The notes beneath the pieces were generated by a model that saw only the letters and a program-made list of their open reading frames with translations, ran no database searches and had not been told where the DNA came from. DNA of 18,577 nt from Porphyromonadaceae bacterium UBA7180 (lineage in GTDB: Bacteria; Bacteroidota; Bacteroidia; Bacteroidales; Muribaculaceae): positions 1-18,577 of the forward strand of contig DKVK01000064.1 of assembly GCA_002491165.1 (NCBI GenBank). Reading direction: 5' to 3'. Each line of letters begins with the position of its first letter. Within the stretch, counting starts at the first letter, position 1. Shown here in pieces: positions 14,902 through 18,577 of this stretch. Made by a program: the position numbers and the translations under genes.

Positions 14902-15681
14902 TTACTTGTCGTTGAAGAAGGTTGTGAGGGGACTTGTGGCTTGTGCGCAGGAGGATACGGCTCCGAGGCCTGCTTCGTAGCCCTGGCGGCCGGCCATTAC
15001 GGCGAGGCGGAAGGCGTCGGCCATGGCCACGGGATTGTCGGCGATGGCGATGGCTGTGTTCACCAGCACGGCGTCGGCACCCATTTCCATGGCTTCGGCG
15101 GCGTGCGACGGAGCGCCGAGGCCGGCGTCAACCACCACCGGGACGTTGCTCTGCTCAATGATGATTTGCAGCAGGTCGCGGGTAATGAGCCCTTTGTTAG
15201 TGCCTATCGGGGCGGCGAGGGGCATCACGGCGGCGGCCCCTGCTTCTTCCAGTAGCTTGCACAGCACCGGGTCGGCCTGTATGTAGGGAAGCACCGTAAA
15301 GCCGTCGGCCGCCAGTTCTTCGGTGGCTTTCAGCGTTTCGATGGGGTCGGGCATGAGATACTTCGGGTCCGGGTGTATCTCCAGTTTTATGAAGTCGGTA
15401 CCGAAGATTTCGCGGCTCATCCGTGCGGCGAGCACGGCCTCTCGGGCATCGCGCACACCGGAGGTGTTGGGAAGCAGCTGCACGTTGTCGCGGTTGATGT
15501 GTGTCAGCATGTCGTCGGTGGCCTCGTTCATCATGTTTACGCGCTTCATGGCCACGGTAATCATCTGCGACTGCGACGCTATGATGGCGTCGAGCATAAG
15601 TTGTGGGGAGGAGAACTTACCGGTCCCCACGAAGAGGCGCGAGGTGAACTCGCGTCCTCCTATTACAAGATTCTGTTCCAT
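14902..15681 (-). CDS. thiG: Thiazole synthase ThiG
   Basis: This is a 259-aa TIM-barrel enzyme that forms the thiamine thiazole from 1-deoxy-D-xylulose 5-phosphate, ThiS-thiocarboxylate and dehydroglycine. The N-terminus has the family FTSRLFVGTGKFSS. The probable Schiff-base lysine is K99 in FIKLEI. The phosphate/substrate loops NTSG (72-75), PLAAPIGTNKG, VVVDAGLG and the late AD(A)VLVNTAIA are all intact. Length is standard. It lies 29 bases after thiE and 12 before thiC, and ThiH, which supplies one substrate, is encoded two genes downstream. Confidence 0.98.
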   Translation of the reverse strand: MEQNLVIGGREFTSRLFVGTGKFSSPQLMLDAIIASQSQMITVAMKRVNMMNEATDDMLTHINRDNVQLLPNTSGVRDAREAVLAARMSREIFGTDFIKLEIHPDPKYLMPDPIETLKATEELAADGFTVLPYIQADPVLCKLLEEAGAAAVMPLAAPIGTNKGLITRDLLQIIIEQSNVPVVVDAGLGAPSHAAEAMEMGADAVLVNTAIAIADNPVAMADAFRLAVMAGRQGYEAGLGAVSSCAQATSPLTTFFNDK

Positions 15682-15710
15682 ATATAAGGTAGTGTGTAAT
15701 TCGGGTTTTA

Positions 15711-16334
15711 TCAGGCTTCCGGGTTGGCGAAAGCCAAGAAAGAGCGGGTGGTTTCGAGGGCGTCCCCGGCGTTGGCGATGGCACCGGAGACGGCTACTCC
15801 CTGCACTCCGGCTTTCAGAAGCTCGGGAACGTCGGCCACTTCTATCCCTCCGACAGCCACGCAGGCTATATCTATGTCGGATTCCTTCATGCGGCGGCAG
15901 ATGTCGGCAACACCTTCAAGCCCGAGCACCGGCGCGAGGTTTTTCTTCGTCTCGGTGTAGCGGAAGGGGCCCATACCGAGATAATCTATGTCAAGGTTGG
16001 CCACACGGAGTACATCTTCGAAAGTGTTGACCGTCACGCCGATAACGGCACCGGCGCCGAGTATTCCTCGGGCTTGTGACGGTGGCATATCCTCTTTGCC
16101 GAGGTGCACGCCGCTGACTTCGAGTTCGCGTGCCAGTTCAACACGGTCGTTGAGCAGCAGGAACGCACCGACACGGTCGCACAACGGTTTAATCTCTTTT
16201 ACCACGTGGCGAATTTCATCGTCGGAGGCATCTTTCATTCGGAGCTGCACCCAACGGCAGCCGCCTTCGAGCACCGTTGCTACCTGGTCGATGACCGGGC
16301 GGCGGCTCGCTGTATTTGTAATATATTGTAGCAT
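15711..16334 (-). CDS. thiE: Thiamine-phosphate synthase ThiE
   Basis: This is a 207-aa enzyme that couples HMP-PP to the thiazole phosphate to give thiamine phosphate. It is the catalytically complete ThiE of the operon: QLRMKD (30-35), LNDRVELA (61-68), HLGKED (77-82), GPFRYTETKKN (122-132), AVGGI (160-164) and GVAVSGAI (179-186) supply the pyrophosphate, Mg and thiazole contacts. It starts two bases after the stop of the TenI-like gene, so the two are probably coupled. It precedes thiG by 29 bases. Confidence 0.96.
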   Translation of the reverse strand: MLQYITNTASRRPVIDQVATVLEGGCRWVQLRMKDASDDEIRHVVKEIKPLCDRVGAFLLLNDRVELARELEVSGVHLGKEDMPPSQARGILGAGAVIGVTVNTFEDVLRVANLDIDYLGMGPFRYTETKKNLAPVLGLEGVADICRRMKESDIDIACVAVGGIEVADVPELLKAGVQGVAVSGAIANAGDALETTRSFLAFANPEA

Positions 16335-16336
16335 AA

Positions 16337-16882
16337 TTATTTATTATTAACGAAGGGTTTCCAGACGTCGCCGAGGCGAGCGGCACCGGCAAAACCCGCT
16401 TCACGAAGCTCCGGGTAAGTTTCCGGCGTTACTCCTCCCAGTGCTATAACGTTCGGCGCGGGCATTTTTCCTTTCAGGAAGCCGGCAAATGGCTGCGGAT
16501 CGTATCCCGGCTTGGAAATGGAGGGGTAGACGGGGGAGAGTGTGACGTAACGGAACCGAGGGGCACAAGCCAGCTCGGCGAGTGAATGGCAACTGCACGA
16601 AAGCTGCGTGGAAAACCCCGGGGCGTCGGGCCAGCGTCCGTTCAGGTGGGCACCCCCGAGTCCGTATTCCTTTATCAGACGGAAGTGGGAGTGGAGTATC
16701 AGGCGGGAATGAAAATCCTCGCGGATGCTCTCCACGAGGCGGCGCATTTCCTCCTCTCCGGCGTCGGGGCGGCGAAGGTGCACGAAGTCGATACCCCCGT
16801 CGAGCAGACGGCAGATGTGCTCCAACTCGCCGGGGAGCGAAACAGGCCACGTTATGACTATTTCAAGAAAATCAGCCGCCAT
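16337..16882 (-). CDS. TenI/ThiE-like protein with altered active site
   Basis: This is a 181-aa protein with the ThiE/TenI beta-alpha barrel pattern but degenerate substrate motifs. HLRRPD (35-40) stands where ThiE has QLRxKD, LHSHFRLI where it has LNDR, AHLNGRW where it has VHLGQxD, and SPVYPSISKPGY where it has GPxxxTxTK. IALGGVTPE (146-154) is retained. Loss of the NDR and GxxxxTxTK motifs argues against thiamine-phosphate synthase activity. By family it may be a thiazole tautomerase (TenI) that aromatises the ThiG product, which fits its place between thiS and thiE. The start overlaps the end of thiS by 11 bases, and thiE starts two bases after its stop. It could instead be a non-catalytic paralogue. 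Confidence 0.85.
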   Translation of the reverse strand: MAADFLEIVITWPVSLPGELEHICRLLDGGIDFVHLRRPDAGEEEMRRLVESIREDFHSRLILHSHFRLIKEYGLGGAHLNGRWPDAPGFSTQLSCSCHSLAELACAPRFRYVTLSPVYPSISKPGYDPQPFAGFLKGKMPAPNVIALGGVTPETYPELREAGFAGAARLGDVWKPFVNNK

Positions 16883-17075
16883 AGGCCGCAGTGATAATCA
16901 TTACGTTGTCATGCGGTTGCAGTTTATGAGTTCCCCAGTTGCTTTTCATCACTAACGCGCCGTTTACAGCCAGCGCGGTGCCCTGGGGTTTCACTTTGAG
17001 GAGGTTGGCAAGGTCGGCTACGGTGCGGGTTTCTTCGGGGAGCTTTTTGAGTTCGTTGTTGACAGTAATTTCCAT
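16872..17075 (-). CDS. thiS: Sulfur carrier protein ThiS
   Basis: This is a 67-aa ubiquitin-fold protein ending in Gly-Gly (ITAAYGG), the tail that is adenylated and turned into a thiocarboxylate to deliver sulfur to ThiG. The start MEITVNNEL and the segment GTALAVNGALV are typical. No ThiF adenylyltransferase is encoded in this operon. The gene begins five bases after thiD and its last 11 bases overlap the TenI-like gene. Confidence 0.96.
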   Translation of the reverse strand: MEITVNNELKKLPEETRTVADLANLLKVKPQGTALAVNGALVMKSNWGTHKLQPHDNVMIITAAYGG

Positions 17076-17080
17076 ATCTT

Positions 17081-17881
17081 TTATATAATGAATGGTCCGT
17101 AAGGTGAGGAGCCGAGGCGCAGTGAGATGCCTTCTGCCAACCGGCGGTGCAGGTCGGCTTCTGCTTTTGCCACGGCTTGATGTAACGTTTTCCCGAGGGC
17201 GAGGTATGAGGCAATCGCCGAAGAGAGCACGCAGCCGGTGCCGTGGGTATTAGGGGAGTCGATGTGCCGTGAAGTGAAGAGGCTTACGGCTCCGGACTGT
17301 GATTCATACATTGTGTCGGTGACAGTTCCGGAATCGCTGTCGCCGCCTGTAACGAGCACGGCCCGGCATCCTGTTTCGGAGCATAACAGCGCGGCGGTTT
17401 CCTGCGCGGCGTCGGCATAGCCGTAAAGCGGCATTCGGAGCAACTGGCTGGCTTCGCGGAGGTTCGGTGTCACAAGAGTGGCGAGCGGGAAGAGTAATGT
17501 CCGCAATGCTTCCGCCATCCCGCTACGGTCGTCGTTATCGGAAAGGGTAGGCGAGAGCACCGGGTCGACCACCACGTTTTTGAATCCGTGACGGGAGATG
17601 CAGCGGGCCGTTTCCTCCACGGCTTCGGGCGAAGGGAGTAGTCCTACCTTCACGGCGTCGGGATGCACACATTCGGCCACGGCCTCTATCTGGTCGCGGA
17701 GAATGCCGGGCGCAACGGGGTTGTAGGCGGAGAAGCGCAGTCCGTTCTGCACCGTAACGGCGGTGACTGCGGTCATGGCATAGACACCGAGGCGTGAGGC
17801 GGTCTTGATGTCGGCTTGCAGTCCGGCACCGGCGGTAGGGTCGCTTCCGGCGATGGTAAGAATAACGGGTAATTGTGTCAT
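17081..17881 (-). CDS. thiD: HMP/HMP-phosphate kinase ThiD
   Basis: This is a 266-aa ribokinase-fold enzyme that phosphorylates HMP and HMP-P to HMP-PP. The N-terminal block ILTIAGSDPTAGAGLQADIKT (from residue 7) binds the pyrimidine, VVVDPVL (103-109) follows, and HGTGC at 213-217 is the anion hole with the ATP-site Cys. The start at 17881 places the first strand three to five residues in, as usual. An in-frame ATG at 17917 would add 12 residues and lies closer to the riboswitch; it cannot be excluded. ThiD is the first gene after the TPP riboswitch and is complete alone, with no ThiE fusion. Confidence 0.96.
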   Translation of the reverse strand: MTQLPVILTIAGSDPTAGAGLQADIKTASRLGVYAMTAVTAVTVQNGLRFSAYNPVAPGILRDQIEAVAECVHPDAVKVGLLPSPEAVEETARCISRHGFKNVVVDPVLSPTLSDNDDRSGMAEALRTLLFPLATLVTPNLREASQLLRMPLYGYADAAQETAALLCSETGCRAVLVTGGDSDSGTVTDTMYESQSGAVSLFTSRHIDSPNTHGTGCVLSSAIASYLALGKTLHQAVAKAEADLHRRLAEGISLRLGSSPYGPFII

Positions 17882-17956
17882 AATTCCGGTTTGCGCAGGG
17901 AAAACAAGAATGTTCATAAACGCCTGATAAACGGAAGATTAACGCAAACACGGTAG

Positions 17957-18043
17957 AGACGAGCTCCCTTCGTCGGCATTATCCGCATCAGGTTATAAGG
18001 GTATGTTCTCAGATTCACCTGTGGCGAACCACCCCTGCTTTGC
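17957..18043 (-). ncRNA. TPP (THI-box) riboswitch
   Basis: On the minus strand the core reads CAGGGGTG, a GTGG-TTCG-CCAC hairpin, then CTGAGA, ACCCTT, AACCTGATGCGGATAATGCC, and GACGAAGGGAGC. These are the conserved THI-box blocks in order, including the CUGAGA pyrimidine sensor and the GCGGAUAAUGCC/GAAGGGA pyrophosphate side. It lies directly after the promoter and 40-75 bases before thiD, and should repress the whole operon when TPP is plentiful. I see no hairpin with a T-run between the aptamer and thiD, which favours control of translation over early termination. Confidence 0.95.
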
Positions 18044-18046
18044 CCA

Positions 18047-18078
18047 CAAAATTACAAAAAAGAATTCGAACCGCCAAA
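18047..18078 (-). promoter_or_regulatory. Promoter of the thiamine operon
   Basis: TAATTTTG at 18047-18054 (minus strand) is an exact -7 box and TTTG at 18075-18078 an exact -33 box, with a 20-base spacer. The start site falls near 18040, at the very beginning of the TPP aptamer, so the RNA would carry almost no extra 5' sequence. Confidence 0.7.
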
Positions 18079-18204
18079 TTCACTACGTTTTTTCTCATGG
18101 CCATTTCATTTAAAAGCTGTGCGGAATCTCAACGATTTTGTTATTTAACTCAAGTTTCGGATTTAGGTTGACCTCCCGGATTCAGGCATAAAAAAAGCTT
18201 TGAG

Positions 18205-18227
18205 AATTTCCGTATGTCGCGGAAATT
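18205..18227 (+). promoter_or_regulatory. Hairpin enclosing the transposase-like start codon
   Basis: A perfect 8-base-pair stem (AATTTCCG / CGGAAATT) surrounds a seven-base loop, TATGTCG, that contains the ATG at 18214-18216. In RNA this would hide the flanks of the start codon. Similar start-masking structures limit transposase synthesis from read-through transcripts in some insertion sequences. Confidence 0.45.
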
Positions 18228-18495
18228 TAGTAATTTAGAAGTGACCAAACTTTTAACTACCAGACTCAAAGCTATGGGCAAATTTACAAAAATTCCTTCG
18301 GAAATCCACAATTTTTTCACGGAAAAACGACGTGCATCAGTCATGGAGGCCTTAACGAAGCTTGTTGAATCATTGTCTGTCGACAATAAATCGCTTGGAG
18401 GAGACAAACGCGTCAACTGCCGGCTGACCAACATTCAGATCTTTCAGCTGCTCCTCCTCATGCCGTTTTTTGCCGTCAGGGAATTTTCGCATTAA
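18214..18495 (+). pseudogene. Truncated transposase-like gene (insertion sequence start)
   Basis: This is a 93-codon plus-strand ORF, the only likely protein gene on this strand. Its product starts MSRKFSNLEV and ends with LTNIQIFQLLLLMPFFAVRE-FSH, which resembles the N-terminal, pre-catalytic part of DDE transposases of the IS4-like kind common in Bacteroidales (recognised from memory only). No DDE residues are present in 93 aa, so it cannot be a complete transposase. The reading frame after the TAA stays open to the window end, so either a stop mutation or a break by later rearrangement is possible. It is AT-rich compared with the thiamine operon. An alternative is a small regulatory ORF of the element. 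The terminal inverted repeat could not be fixed, although the element probably begins near 18145-18190. Confidence 0.4.
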
Positions 18496-18577
18496 GTAAA
18501 TGGTCATATTAAACCGGTACTAAATGAAAGGTTAATCTCACATATCATAAACCTGGCCTTTTTGGCGCTTTCATCCA

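Noticed and set aside
1..18577. CRISPR arrays, tRNA or rRNA genes
   Set aside because: No regularly spaced repeats, cloverleaf patterns or rRNA-like blocks were seen on either strand.

Overview
The window looks like chromosomal DNA of an anaerobic gut-type Bacteroidota, most likely order Bacteroidales (possibly Muribaculaceae-like). The basis is: several promoters of the Bacteroidota form (-7 TAnnTTTG, -33 TTTG-like, 20-base spacer), few Shine-Dalgarno sites, the rsfS-ftsH pair, a Bacteroides-type Fe superoxide dismutase, and an anaerobic thiamine operon that uses ThiH rather than ThiO. The species assignment is inference. Almost every gene lies on the minus strand, so transcription runs right to left.

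Layout by region. (1) 245-4585: a visibly AT-rich accessory block of three overlapping minus-strand genes. The first is a 724-aa fusion of a macro-like domain, an FtsZ/tubulin-like nucleotide-binding domain and a large unrecognised C-terminal region. It is followed by a 294-aa radical SAM protein and a 436-aa HemN/HemW-like radical SAM protein. This is the best candidate here for an undescribed system. (2) 4775-8232: a likely membrane or signalling module made of an SPFH-coiled coil-GYF_2 protein, a small GYF_2 protein, a possible 34-codon ORF coupled to it by an ATGA overlap, and a single-pass Ser/Thr protein kinase. (3) 8477-11136: the housekeeping rsfS-ftsH pair with a promoter in front and a terminator-like hairpin behind. 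(4) 11143-11721: Fe-type superoxide dismutase. (5) 11919-18078: a full-length thiamine operon, promoter - TPP riboswitch - thiD - thiS - tenI-like - thiE - thiG - thiC - thiH - terminator. (6) 18150-18577: the start of a transposase-like gene on the plus strand. It stops after 93 codons and has its start codon in the loop of a hairpin.

How the genes work together. ThiC makes the pyrimidine HMP-P, ThiD phosphorylates it to HMP-PP, ThiS/ThiG/ThiH build the thiazole, and ThiE joins the two halves to thiamine phosphate. The operon has no thiF, which is normally needed to adenylate ThiS, so that step must be encoded elsewhere or done by a paralogue. ThiC and ThiH are oxygen-sensitive FeS enzymes, and a superoxide dismutase gene lies just downstream of their terminator. 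FtsH and the SPFH protein are adjacent but have separate promoters, so a functional link is only a possibility. For the AT-rich trio, tight overlaps argue that the three proteins act together, but nothing in the sequence names the substrate.

No rRNA, tRNA, CRISPR array or replication origin was seen. Domain calls are from reading motifs, not from database searches.
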